Of a stretch of 64,000 bases of DNA, positions 1 to 8,891 are shown piece after piece. The notes below the pieces were generated by a model. That model made no database searches and had not been told where the DNA came from. It was given only the letters and a program-made list of their open reading frames with translations. A program made the translations under genes and the position numbers. The number at the start of each line of letters is the position of its first letter. Position 1 is the first letter of the stretch. Source of the stretch: Rubrobacter tropicus (lineage in GTDB: Bacteria > Actinomycetota > Rubrobacteria > Rubrobacterales > Rubrobacteraceae); contig NZ_CP045119.1 of assembly GCF_011492945.1 (NCBI RefSeq), positions 3,286,001-3,350,000 on the forward strand, in the 5' to 3' direction.

Positions 1-24
1 CCGCCGCATCGTAGAGGCGGCCGG

Positions 25-1488
25 GTGACGAACGATCGGACGCGAAGCAGCGGGACGGCCGACGCGGTGGTGGTCGGCGCGGGGCTCGCCGGGCTCGTGG
101 CGGCGCGGGAGCTCGGGGCCGCTGGCGCGGAGGTGATCGTGGTCGAGGCTCAGGACAGGGTCGGCGGCAGGACGTGGACCCGCCGCGTCGGCGGGGTACC
201 CGTGGAGATGGGCGGGCAGTGGATCGGCCCCGCGCAGCCATACGTGAACGCCCTCGCCCGAGAGCTCGGCGTCGAGACCTTCCCCACGGAGGTTCCCGGA
301 CGGACCGTCTTCTACGAGGGCGGGAGCCGCTCGGAATACGAAGAGGACGAAGCGGTTCCCTTCCGGGAGCCGGATGCCGCTTCGGAGGTTCGGGAAGCCT
401 TCGAAGCACTGGATGGGCTCGCGAAGGAGGTCCCGGCCGGGGCGCCGTGGACCGCGGGGCGGGCGGCCGAGTGGGACGGGCAGACGCTCGAGACGTGGAA
501 GCTCCGGCACGCGCGAAGCAGGGGCGCCCGGTTCTACATAGACCTGGCGGTGCAATCGTTGTACGCCTGCGAGCCGCGCGACATCTCGCTCCTCGGCGTG
601 CTCTCGGACGTCGCAGCCTCCGGCGGCTCCGGCGGGCTCTTCGAGATAGAGGCATCGGCGGAGGAGTCCAGGTTCGTGGGCGGGGCGCAGGAGCTGTCCG
701 TCAGGGTGGCGGAGGGTCTGGAGGGGCGGGTCGTGCTCTCATCTCCGGTGCGCCGGATCTCGCAGGAACACGACGGGGTGCTCGTCGAGTCAGACGCCGT
801 CTCCATCAGGGCGGGGGCCGTGGTCGTCGCGGTGCCGCCGGTCTTGCGTGGGCGAATCGAGTACGAGCCGGCGCTGCCGGCCGCGCAAGACGGGCTCTCA
901 CAGCGGATGCCGATGGGGGCCGTGATCAAGTGCCACGCCGTCTACGACGTTCCCTTCTGGCGCGGGATGGGCCTCAGCGGCCGGGCCGAGGGCGACACCG
1001 GCCCTTGCAGGGTCACCTGCGACAACACGACCCCGGGCGAGGACGCGGGCGTCCTGACCGGCTTTATCCTCGGCGCGGACGCCCGGCTTTGGGGGCAAGA
1101 GTCCGCCGACGAGCGCGAAGCCGCGGTCCTGGAGTGCTTCGCCCGGTACTTCGGGGAAGAGGCCCTCCACCCGCGGGGTTACGCGGAGTGCGACTGGGGG
1201 GCCGAGGTCCACGCGCGCGGCGGGTACGCGGGCGTTCCGGTGCCGGGTTTCTTTCTGGACCACGGTTTCGCGCTGCAGGAGCCCGTGGGGCGCGTACACT
1301 GGGCCGGCACGGAGACGGCTTCTGAGTGGAACGGCTACATGGAAGGCGCCGTCGGGTCGGGCCTGCGAGCGGCGCGGGAGGTGCTATCCGTGCTGACCGG
1401 CGCGGGTTTTGGTCAAGGAGATCTACCGGGCAAAGTGGACCGTTCGAGGGGTAGGCCCCGCGCAGGGGCCACGGGGACAGGAGGATAA
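25..1488 (+). CDS. Flavin-dependent amine oxidase (putrescine/monoamine oxidase-like)
   Basis: Predicted FAD enzyme of the flavin amine oxidase family, which oxidises primary amines to aldehydes with release of ammonia and H2O2. The N-terminus has the Rossmann dinucleotide motif VVVGAGLAGL followed by the GGRTW flavin contact (about residues 13-55), then the GGQWIGP segment; the C-terminus has HWAGTETASEWNGYMEGA, the conserved end of the FAD site. At 487 aa it is of normal family length. A GTG start is used. It lies 2 bp ahead of a polyamine-type ABC importer, which makes putrescine or another polyamine a likely substrate (inference). The last 30 residues are basic and poorly conserved. Monoamine oxidase of other specificity is the alternative. 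Confidence 0.85.
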   Translation: MTNDRTRSSGTADAVVVGAGLAGLVAARELGAAGAEVIVVEAQDRVGGRTWTRRVGGVPVEMGGQWIGPAQPYVNALARELGVETFPTEVPGRTVFYEGGSRSEYEEDEAVPFREPDAASEVREAFEALDGLAKEVPAGAPWTAGRAAEWDGQTLETWKLRHARSRGARFYIDLAVQSLYACEPRDISLLGVLSDVAASGGSGGLFEIEASAEESRFVGGAQELSVRVAEGLEGRVVLSSPVRRISQEHDGVLVESDAVSIRAGAVVVAVPPVLRGRIEYEPALPAAQDGLSQRMPMGAVIKCHAVYDVPFWRGMGLSGRAEGDTGPCRVTCDNTTPGEDAGVLTGFILGADARLWGQESADEREAAVLECFARYFGEEALHPRGYAECDWGAEVHARGGYAGVPVPGFFLDHGFALQEPVGRVHWAGTETASEWNGYMEGAVGSGLRAAREVLSVLTGAGFGQGDLPGKVDRSRGRPRAGATGTGG

Positions 1489-1490
1489 GC

Positions 1491-2618
1491 GTGGAAGACA
1501 GGCAGACGAGGGAACGCCCGCCGGGGACGAGCCGCCCGGAGGCCGCCAGGGGCGTCGCCGTGCGGCTGGCGGGCGTGACCAAGAGGTTCGGGGAGTTCGT
1601 GGCGGTGGACGACCTGAACCTGGACATCTACGAGGGGGAGTTCTTCTCGCTGCTCGGTCCCTCCGGGTGCGGCAAGACGACGACGCTGCGCATGGTCGCC
1701 GGCTTCGAGGAGCCTACCCGCGGCGAGATCGAGGTGGCCGGAGAGCAGGTCCAGGGCGTCCCGCCGTACCGGCGCCCCGTCAACACCGTCTTCCAGTCCT
1801 ACGCCATCTTCCCCCACCTCAACGTCTTCGACAACGTCGCCTTCGGCCTGAGAAGGGCGAAAGTGCCAAAGGACGAGGTGGCGAGCCGGGTCGCCGACGC
1901 GTGCGAGATGGTGCAGCTCGCCGGCTTCGAGAAGCGCAAGCCGGGCATGCTCTCGGGCGGCCAGCAGCAGCGGGTCGCGCTCGCCAGGGCCCTCGTCAAC
2001 CGGCCCAGGGTGCTGCTTTTGGACGAACCATTGGGAGCGCTGGACCTCAAGCTCAGGAAGGAGATGCAGCTGGAGCTCAAGAGCCTGCAGGAGGAGGTCG
2101 GGATCACCTTCGTCTACGTCACCCACGACCAGGAAGAGGCGCTCACGATGAGCGACAGGATCGCGGTGATGAACGAGGGCAAGGTGCAGCAGCTCGCGGA
2201 TCCCACGACCCTCTACGAGACCCCGGCCAACCGCTTCGTCGCAGGGTTCATCGGGCAGACGAACGTGTTCTCTGGGACGGTCGACGGGATGGACGGGGAG
2301 AGGGCGACGCTCATGACGCGGGAGGGTCTCAAGATCGAGGCGGTCGTCAGGGGGGAGGGTGCGCCGGCGGGCGGCGAGGTGCACGCGGCGGTAAGGCCGG
2401 AGAAGGTCAGGTTCGGGGACTCGGGGGACAACGTGTGCGCGGCAGAGGTGCGCCAGATCGTCTACCTCGGCGCGAGCACGCAGTACATCGTGGAGCTGGA
2501 GGGTGGCGGAAAGCTGGTACTCCACCAGCAGAACGCCCACGACGCCTCCGGCCCATCGGAGGGGGACGCGGTCTCGGTCGCGTGGGACGCGCCGAACTGC
2601 CTGATACTTGGAGGTTGA
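1491..2618 (+). CDS. potA: Spermidine/putrescine ABC transporter ATP-binding protein
   Basis: ATPase of a polyamine-type importer. Walker [10 protein letters not shown] is at about residues 56-64, followed by the Q-loop, the ABC signature [15 protein letters not shown], Walker [12 protein letters not shown] and the switch histidine in VTHDQEEA. The roughly 130 C-terminal residues form the TOBE regulatory domain, as in PotA/CysA/MalK-type subunits; 375 aa is typical. A GTG start lies 2 bp after the amine oxidase stop. The next gene (binding protein) begins at the stop codon, so the five genes from 25 to 5423 are almost certainly one operon. The exact ligand (putrescine, spermidine or another amine) cannot be read from the sequence. 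Confidence 0.93.
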   Translation: MEDRQTRERPPGTSRPEAARGVAVRLAGVTKRFGEFVAVDDLNLDIYEGEFFSLLGPSGCGKTTTLRMVAGFEEPTRGEIEVAGEQVQGVPPYRRPVNTVFQSYAIFPHLNVFDNVAFGLRRAKVPKDEVASRVADACEMVQLAGFEKRKPGMLSGGQQQRVALARALVNRPRVLLLDEPLGALDLKLRKEMQLELKSLQEEVGITFVYVTHDQEEALTMSDRIAVMNEGKVQQLADPTTLYETPANRFVAGFIGQTNVFSGTVDGMDGERATLMTREGLKIEAVVRGEGAPAGGEVHAAVRPEKVRFGDSGDNVCAAEVRQIVYLGASTQYIVELEGGGKLVLHQQNAHDASGPSEGDAVSVAWDAPNCLILGG

Positions 2619-2620
2619 TG

Positions 2621-3724
2621 ATGACGAAGAGGATCTCGCGGGGAAGGTTCCTGAGGGCGGTGGGCGCGGCCGGCGTCGCCGGCTCCGCGCTCTCCGTGCT
2701 GGCCTGCCAGCCGAACACGAGCGCCGGGAGCGGCGGCGGAAGCGGAGGCGGCCCGGAGGAGAAGAAGCTCAACTTCTACAACTGGGCCGACTACGTCGCG
2801 GAGAGCACCGTGCCGGACTTCGAGAAGCAGACCGGCATACAGGTCACGCAGGACTTCTTCTCGTCCAACGAGGACTTGCTGGCGAAGCTTCAGGCTGGCG
2901 GGACCGGCTACGACGTCATCGTGCCGAGCGACTACATGGTCGCCATCATGATCAAGTCCGGCGTCATCCAGAAGCTGGACATGTCCCAGATCCCCAACTT
3001 CAAGAACGTCGGCAAGGAGTACGAGGGCCTCTCCTACGACCCGAAGAACGAGTACAGCGTCCCCTACCAGTGGGGCACCACGGGCATCCTCTACAACAAA
3101 AAGGAGATGGGCCAACTCCCCGAGTCCTGGGACCCCATGTGGGACGAGGAGTTCTCGGGCAAGATCTCCATGCTAAACGACACCCGCGAGACGATGGGCG
3201 CGTCCCTCTACAGGCTCGGCCTCTCCGTGAACTCCAGGGACACAGGAGAACTCCAGAGGGCCGCGGACGAGCTCAAAAAGCAGAAGCCGCTGCTACGCGG
3301 GTACTTCGACTCGACGGAGGCCCGCCCGCTCGTCCAGAACGGCGACCTTTTGGCCGGTCACGTCTTTAGCGGCGACGCCTTCCTCGCGCTCTCGGAGAAC
3401 GAAGACCTCGACTACATCGTCCCGAAGCCCGCCGCCACCCGCTGGACGGACAACATGTGCATCCCCAACGGCGCCCAGCACCCCCAGAACGCGCACAAGC
3501 TCATCAACTACATCCTCGGCGCGAAGACCGGGGCGGAGCTCTCCAACTACACCTACTACAACACCCCGAACGCCGCAGCCCTGCCCATGATCGACGACGC
3601 CCTCAAGGACCTACCCGGCTACGTCCTGCCCGACGGCGTCTTCGACAGGCTGCAGGTCATAGAGGACCCGGGCGAGGCCACGCGCGAGTACGAGCGCCTG
3701 TTCACCGAAGTGAAGAGCTCCTGA
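2621..3724 (+). CDS. potD: Polyamine ABC transporter substrate-binding lipoprotein
   Basis: Extracellular solute-binding protein of the PotD/PotF family. The N-terminus is basic, with an RGRFLR stretch recalling a Tat signal (though not a true twin arginine), a hydrophobic segment and a lipobox ending SVLAC (Cys29), then a Gly/Ser linker. The mature protein begins KKLNFYNWADYV, the classic PotD opening, and contains the YDVIVPSDYMV and YSVPYQWGTTGILYN segments. Two adjacent ATG codons (2618 and 2621) are possible; 2621 is 6 nt from the GGAGG at 2610-2614 and is preferred. It overlaps or abuts potA and lies directly ahead of the permeases. Predicted to be membrane-anchored on the outer face. 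Confidence 0.93.
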   Translation: MTKRISRGRFLRAVGAAGVAGSALSVLACQPNTSAGSGGGSGGGPEEKKLNFYNWADYVAESTVPDFEKQTGIQVTQDFFSSNEDLLAKLQAGGTGYDVIVPSDYMVAIMIKSGVIQKLDMSQIPNFKNVGKEYEGLSYDPKNEYSVPYQWGTTGILYNKKEMGQLPESWDPMWDEEFSGKISMLNDTRETMGASLYRLGLSVNSRDTGELQRAADELKKQKPLLRGYFDSTEARPLVQNGDLLAGHVFSGDAFLALSENEDLDYIVPKPAATRWTDNMCIPNGAQHPQNAHKLINYILGAKTGAELSNYTYYNTPNAAALPMIDDALKDLPGYVLPDGVFDRLQVIEDPGEATREYERLFTEVKSS

Positions 3725-3725
3725 G

Positions 3726-4592
3726 ATGAGGGAGCGCGCGGCGAAGGGCTGGTCCCTGGGGCTCGCGGCGCTGCTCGCGCCCGTGACCCTCTGGCTCGGG
3801 CTCTTCTTCATGGTGCCGCTGCTGTTTATAGTGGTGTACTCGTTCGGGTCGAGCCCGATCTACGGCGGGATCACTTTGGGCTTCAACCCGGGCAACTACC
3901 TCAAGGTCTTCGAGCCCACGTACCTGGAGATAATCGTCCGTTCGTTCGGCATAGCGGCGCTCACGACGCTCCTGTGCTTCGTGCTCGGCTACCCGCTGGC
4001 GTACTTCATAGTCTTCAAGGGGAGGCGGTGGAGGAACGCCCTGATCCTGCTCGTCATGGTCCCGTTCTGGACGAGCCTCCTGATCCGGGCCTACGCCTGG
4101 GTCGTGATCCTCGGCGGCAACGGCATCGCCAACAAGACCCTTCAGTTCCTGGGGCTGACGAACGAGCCGCTGAACCTGATCTTCACGCCCGAGGCCGTCC
4201 TGATGGGCATGACCTACTCGTACCTGCCGTTCATGATCCTGCCCCTCTACGCCGCCCTCGAAAAGTTCGACGTCAGGCTCAAAGAGGCCGGCAAGGACCT
4301 CGGCGCGACCCGGTGGCAGACGTTCTTGCGGGTGACGTTCCCGCTCAGTTTGCCCGGCGTCATAGCAGGGAGTATCCTCGTCTTTATACCCTCGGCCGGG
4401 GAATTCGTCATCCCGGACCTGCTCGGCGGCTCTCGGACGTTGATGACGGGGAACCTGATCCAGAACCAGTTCCTCCAGGCCCGCGACTGGGCCTTCGGAA
4501 GCGCCCTCTCGGTGATGCTCGGCGTCCTCCTGCTCGGCGCGATCATGTTCTACATCCGCAAAGTCGGCACGGATAAACTGGAGGGGGTCTAG
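3726..4592 (+). CDS. potB: Polyamine ABC transporter permease (PotB-type)
   Basis: Inner-membrane permease of the PotB/PotH group, 288 aa with about six hydrophobic segments. The EAA loop that contacts the ATPase is visible as KEAGKDLGATRWQTFLRVTFPL (about residues 189-210), and the C-terminal part SAGEFVIPDLLGG is typical of the family. The ATG start is 1 bp after the binding-protein stop. It pairs with the next permease to form the heterodimeric channel of the importer encoded at 1491-5423. Confidence 0.92.
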   Translation: MRERAAKGWSLGLAALLAPVTLWLGLFFMVPLLFIVVYSFGSSPIYGGITLGFNPGNYLKVFEPTYLEIIVRSFGIAALTTLLCFVLGYPLAYFIVFKGRRWRNALILLVMVPFWTSLLIRAYAWVVILGGNGIANKTLQFLGLTNEPLNLIFTPEAVLMGMTYSYLPFMILPLYAALEKFDVRLKEAGKDLGATRWQTFLRVTFPLSLPGVIAGSILVFIPSAGEFVIPDLLGGSRTLMTGNLIQNQFLQARDWAFGSALSVMLGVLLLGAIMFYIRKVGTDKLEGV

Positions 4593-5423
4593 ATGGCCGC
4601 GACGACGAAGGGCTCCGGCAAGGGGATCTTCTCGGGGCTTCCGGACTGGGGCCTGCTCCTCGGCACCGTGTTCGTCTACCTGTTCCTCTACGCGCCGATA
4701 GCGGTCCTGATCTTCTTCTCGTTCAACTCGACGCGGAGCACCCAGGTATGGACGGGCTTCTCCTTCGAGTGGTACGGCCAACTCCTGAGCGACCCGACGA
4801 TCCTGCAGGCGTTCAGGACCTCGCTGACGGTGGGCGTCACGGCGACGCTCATCGCGACCGTGATAGGGACGCTGACGGCGCTCGCGCTCTCGCGCAACCG
4901 GTTCAGGGGCCAGACGGTCGCCGACTCGGCGATCTACATGGCGACCGTGATGCCGGAGATCGTCGTCGGGGTGAGCCTGCTCGTCTTCTTCGTCGCCGTG
5001 TTCATCCCCATGGGGGTCCAGCTCGGAATCACGACGATCGTGATAGCCCACGTCGCGTTCACTATCTCGTTCGTGACGATAGTGGTGCGGGCCCGCCTCT
5101 CCGGGATGGACCGCTCGGTGGAGGAGGCGGCCCAGGACCTCGGGGCGAGCCCGGTGCAGACGTTCTTCCGGGTAACGCTGCCGCTGATCCTGCCCGGCGT
5201 GATGGCGGGGGCCCTGCTCGCGTTCACGCTCTCGTTCGACGACTTCGTGATCACGTTCTTCGTGAGCGGGGTCGGGTCGAGCACGCTGCCGTTGAAGATC
5301 TACTCCATGATCAAGTTCGGCGTGAGCCCGGTTATCAACGCCCTCTCCACGGTCGTCCTGGTCGCCACGATGCTCCTTATCTTCGGCGGCAGCCGCCTGC
5401 TCGCCCGCAAGGAAGGTTCGTAA
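4593..5423 (+). CDS. potC: Polyamine ABC transporter permease (PotC-type)
   Basis: Second membrane subunit of the importer, 276 aa, about six transmembrane segments. The EAA loop EEAAQDLGASPVQTFFRVTLPL and the following FDDFVITFFVSGVGSSTLPLKIYSM region are characteristic of PotC/PotI. Its ATG immediately follows the potB TAG without any spacer, so translational coupling is likely. The complete PotA-D-B-C set is present in the window. Confidence 0.92.
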   Translation: MAATTKGSGKGIFSGLPDWGLLLGTVFVYLFLYAPIAVLIFFSFNSTRSTQVWTGFSFEWYGQLLSDPTILQAFRTSLTVGVTATLIATVIGTLTALALSRNRFRGQTVADSAIYMATVMPEIVVGVSLLVFFVAVFIPMGVQLGITTIVIAHVAFTISFVTIVVRARLSGMDRSVEEAAQDLGASPVQTFFRVTLPLILPGVMAGALLAFTLSFDDFVITFFVSGVGSSTLPLKIYSMIKFGVSPVINALSTVVLVATMLLIFGGSRLLARKEGS

Positions 5424-5427
5424 GGGT

Positions 5428-6798
5428 ATGATCGAGAAGGGCCGTACCGGGGACATCCCGCGCGGGCGCGTGAGGGACCTTTTGGAGCGCGAGCGCGGGT
5501 CCTTCGAACGCCTACACCCCGGCTCGCGCGAGCTCTACGAGCGGTCTGGCACCTCGCTCTTTGGCGGCGTGCCGATGAGCTGGATGATGAAGTGGTCGGG
5601 CGGCTTCCCGGTCTTCGCCGAAAAGGCAGAGGGCTCCACCGTGATCGATGTGGACGGCAACGAGTACGCGGACTTCTGCCTCGGGGACACGGGCGCGATG
5701 ACCGGCCACGCCCCGCCGGCCGTCGCCGAGACGGTGGGCGGCCAGGCCGCGCGCGCGATCACGACGATGATGCCCTCCCCCGACGCACCCATCGTGGGCG
5801 AGGCCCTCTCCGAACGGTTCGGGCTGCCGCTCTGGCAGGTGACGCTCTCGGCCACCGACGCGAACCGGTTCGCGATCCGGATGGCGCGCGAGATCACGGG
5901 CCGCCCCCGGATCCTGGTCTTTAACTGGTGCTACCACGGCACCGTGGACGAGACTTTCGCCGTCCTCCACGAAGGGCGCGTCGTCGCCCGTCCCGGCAAC
6001 GTGGGCCCGCCGGTTGAACTCGAACGCACGACCCGCGTGGTCGAGTTCAACGACCCTGAGGCGCTGGAGGAAGCCCTCTCCCACGAGGACGTGGCGTGCG
6101 TGCTCGCCGAGCCCGCGATGACGAACATAGGGATAGTGCCCCCGGCCCCCGGCTTCCACGAGACCCTGAGGGACCTCACGCGCCGGCACGGGACCCTGCT
6201 CGTCATCGACGAGACGCACACGATCTCCACGGGCTACGGCGGCTACACCCGCGAACACGGCCTGACCCCGGACATCCTGACGGTCGGCAAGACTATCGGC
6301 GGCGGCGTCCCCGCCGGGGCCTTCGGCCTTACCCGCGAAGTGGCCGGGCGGGCCCTCGCCCGGAAAGACGCCGACTACGTGGACGTCGGCGGCGTGGGCG
6401 GCACCCTCGCGGGCAACGCCCTCTCCGTGGCCGCGATGCGCACCGCCCTGACGCAGGTGCTGACCGAGGACGCCTACCGACACACGGTCCCCCTGGCCGG
6501 GCGCTTCGAGGAGGGAGTGCGGGAAGCCATCGCCCGCGCCGGCGCCCCCTGGAACGTGGTGAGGCTCGGCTGCCGGGTGGAGTACGGCTTCTCCCCCGAT
6601 CCGCCCCGAAACGGAAGCGAGGCCGCCGCCTCCCACGACGACGACCTGGAGACGCTCCTGCACCTCTACGCGCTCAACCGCGGGGTCCTTATAACCCCGT
6701 TCCACAACATGGCGCTAATGGCGCCCACGACCACGGAGGCGCAGGTGGACCGGCACACGGAGATCTTCTCGGAGGCCCTGGATGAGCTCTACGCGTAG
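5428..6798 (+). CDS. Class III (PLP-dependent) aminotransferase
   Basis: Fold-type I PLP enzyme of the class III aminotransferase / glutamate-1-semialdehyde aminomutase group, 456 aa. Visible landmarks are the early EGSTVIDVDGNEYADFCLG segment, the NWCYHGTVDE region at the cofactor phosphate, LLVIDETHT with the PLP-pyridine Asp, and TVGKTIGGGVPAGAFG carrying the Schiff-base lysine. It lies 4 bp after potC and overlaps the next permease by 17 bp, so it is part of the amine-uptake operon. Transamination of a diamine or of GABA would fit the context, but the sequence alone does not fix the substrate; related proteins are often only named aspartate aminotransferase family. Confidence 0.85.
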   Translation: MIEKGRTGDIPRGRVRDLLERERGSFERLHPGSRELYERSGTSLFGGVPMSWMMKWSGGFPVFAEKAEGSTVIDVDGNEYADFCLGDTGAMTGHAPPAVAETVGGQAARAITTMMPSPDAPIVGEALSERFGLPLWQVTLSATDANRFAIRMAREITGRPRILVFNWCYHGTVDETFAVLHEGRVVARPGNVGPPVELERTTRVVEFNDPEALEEALSHEDVACVLAEPAMTNIGIVPPAPGFHETLRDLTRRHGTLLVIDETHTISTGYGGYTREHGLTPDILTVGKTIGGGVPAGAFGLTREVAGRALARKDADYVDVGGVGGTLAGNALSVAAMRTALTQVLTEDAYRHTVPLAGRFEEGVREAIARAGAPWNVVRLGCRVEYGFSPDPPRNGSEAAASHDDDLETLLHLYALNRGVLITPFHNMALMAPTTTEAQVDRHTEIFSEALDELYA

Positions 6799-8332
6799 GG
6801 AAGAAGCCCCGAGCCCGGAGGTCTCCGAGCACGGGCTCAAGAGCGACGCCATAGGCTTCAGGGACGCGCTCATCATCGGCATCGCCTCGACGGCGCCGGC
6901 CTACTCGCTGGCGGCGGTCATAGGGCTCGTGGTGGTGACCGTCGGCGTGCAGGCCCCGGCGGTCCTCTTCGCGTCGTTCGTGCCGATGTTCTTCGTGGCG
7001 ACCGCCTTCTACTACATGAACCGCGCCGACCAGGACTGCGGCACCACGTTCTCCTGGGTGACCCGGGCGATGGGCCCGTGGCCCGGCTGGATCGGGGGGT
7101 GGGCGATCTGCGTGACCGGCATCCTGGTCGTGGGCTCCCTGGCGGACGTGGCGGCCCGGTACACCTACCTGTTCCTGGGCCTCGACGGCGCCGCGGGCTC
7201 GAAGGTGGCGATCACGCTCTTCGCCGTCGTCATCATCGTCGCGATGACGGCCGTCTGCGTCGTGGGCACGGAGCTCTCTGCCCGCATCCAGGACGTCATG
7301 ATCATCGCCCAGGTCGGCGCGCTCCTGCTCTTCGCGGTCGTGGCGCTGGCGAGGGTCTTCGGGGGCACCGCCCCGGAGGAGTCGCTCGCGCCGAGGGCCT
7401 CCTGGTTCTCGCCCTTCGCCGTGCCCGACGCGAGCGCCCTGATCGGGGGGCTCCTGATCGGGGTCTTTATCTACTGGGGCTGGGAGAGCTCGGTGAACCT
7501 CACCGAGGAGACGGAAAACAGCGAGAGCGCGCCGGGGCTGGCGGCGGTCGCCAGCACGGTGATCCTGCTCGTCACCTACCTCTCGGTGACGACCGCGGTG
7601 GTCGCCTTCGCCGGCGTGGGCACGGCCAGGGAGTTCGCCGACGACGACGCTATCCTGAGCACGGTCGCGACCGGCGTCCTGGGGAGCCCCTGGGACGGCC
7701 TGGTCGTCCTGGCGGTCCTGACGTCGGCGCTGGCCTCGACCCAGACGACGATCCTGCCCGCCTCGCGCACGGTCCTCTCGATGGCCCGCGCCGGCGCGAT
7801 GCCGGCCTCCCTCGGCAGGACGCACCCGCGCTTTTTGACGCCGCACATCTCGACCATCGTCGTGGGCACCTTAGCCATCGTCTGGTACGTGCCGCTGAAC
7901 TTCGTCTCGGAGAACTTCCTCTTCGACACGCTCTCGGCGCTCTCCCTGATGATAGCCTTCTACTACGCCCTCACGGGCTTCGCCTGCGCCATCTACTATC
8001 GCCACGAACTCCTCAAGAGCGCGAAGAACTTCCTGTTTATCGGGGTGGCGCCCGTGCTCGGCTCCCTGATGCTGGCCTACCTGTTTTTCAGGTCGATGGT
8101 GGACCTCGCCAACCCCGGCGCCTCCTACACCGGCGGCTCGGTCTTCGGCCTCGGGGTGCCCCTCGTCATAGGACTCGGCTTCCTCCTGCTGGGGGCGATC
8201 TTCATGGTGCTCTGGCGGCTCGGCGGGCACGAACGCTTCTTCGGGCGCCGCCCGGAGGTGGCGCACCCGGGGGCCACGGAGGGCCCGCTCGCGCAGCGCG
8301 AGACCGTCGGCGCCCCGCCGGAGGGGGACTAG
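6782..8332 (+). CDS. APC family amino acid/polyamine permease
   Basis: Secondary transporter of the amino acid-polyamine-organocation superfamily, 516 aa with about 12 hydrophobic segments. The first helix region IIGIASTAPAYSLAA and the DCGTTFSWVTRAMGPWPGWIGGW segment are typical of APC transporters. Its ATG lies inside the end of the aminotransferase gene (17-bp overlap), which indicates translational coupling. It provides a second, ion-coupled uptake route for the substrate of this operon. The cytoplasmic C-terminal tail is charged and not conserved. Confidence 0.88.
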   Translation: MSSTRREEAPSPEVSEHGLKSDAIGFRDALIIGIASTAPAYSLAAVIGLVVVTVGVQAPAVLFASFVPMFFVATAFYYMNRADQDCGTTFSWVTRAMGPWPGWIGGWAICVTGILVVGSLADVAARYTYLFLGLDGAAGSKVAITLFAVVIIVAMTAVCVVGTELSARIQDVMIIAQVGALLLFAVVALARVFGGTAPEESLAPRASWFSPFAVPDASALIGGLLIGVFIYWGWESSVNLTEETENSESAPGLAAVASTVILLVTYLSVTTAVVAFAGVGTAREFADDDAILSTVATGVLGSPWDGLVVLAVLTSALASTQTTILPASRTVLSMARAGAMPASLGRTHPRFLTPHISTIVVGTLAIVWYVPLNFVSENFLFDTLSALSLMIAFYYALTGFACAIYYRHELLKSAKNFLFIGVAPVLGSLMLAYLFFRSMVDLANPGASYTGGSVFGLGVPLVIGLGFLLLGAIFMVLWRLGGHERFFGRRPEVAHPGATEGPLAQRETVGAPPEGD

Positions 8333-8764
8333 ATGGGAGACGTGGTCCTCGGCTACGACGGCTCGCGCTCCACCCGGATGGCGCTTGACGTGGCGATCGA
8401 GCAGGCGCGGGCCTTCGGCGACCGTCTCGTGGTCGTCTTCGCCGACGAGCCACCGGGCCGCTCCGCGGGCGAGGAGTTCCGCGAACACCGCCGCGCCCTG
8501 GATGAGATCGGGGAGCAAGCCCTCGCGGACGCCGCGGAGAGGGCGAAGGCCTCTGGTGTCGAGGCGGAGACCCTGCTGGTCCCCGAGCGGCCGGCCGTCG
8601 CCCTTGAGGCCACGGCCCGCAGCCACGCCACGCGCCTGATCGTGGTCGGCACCTACGGCGAAGGCCCGTTCAAGAGCGCCATCCTCGGCTCGACCCCGCA
8701 CAAGCTCCTGCACTTCTCTGAAGTCCCGGTGCTCTGCGTCCCCTCTACCGGCGAGAACCCTTGA
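8333..8764 (+). CDS. Universal stress protein (UspA family)
   Basis: Small soluble alpha/beta protein of 143 aa with the UspA layout: an N-terminal VVLGYDGSRSTRMALDVAIEQA segment and a C-terminal ATP-loop-like stretch IVVGTYGEGPFKSAILGSTPHKLLH(x)SEVPVLCVP matching the G-2x-G-9x-G(S/T) pattern of ATP-binding Usp proteins. Its ATG follows the permease TAG directly. Usp genes translationally coupled to transporters are common, and the protein may regulate the adjacent permease (inference). Confidence 0.88.
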   Translation: MGDVVLGYDGSRSTRMALDVAIEQARAFGDRLVVVFADEPPGRSAGEEFREHRRALDEIGEQALADAAERAKASGVEAETLLVPERPAVALEATARSHATRLIVVGTYGEGPFKSAILGSTPHKLLHFSEVPVLCVPSTGENP

Positions 8765-8891
8765 TGGTCTCCAGGCCCATTCGCCCCACGGACAGGGACG
8801 CCCGGCCAATACAAAGGCCCGACCCGTTCACCCCGCGACGCGGCGGGCCTCACGACGTTCTTTGTTGTCTACGAGAGGTAAGGGAGAACAC

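Noticed and set aside
3702-5456. Minus-strand open frame of 584 codons
   Set aside because: High-GC shadow of potB/potC; composition is Asp/Arg/His/Glu-rich and no motif is present.
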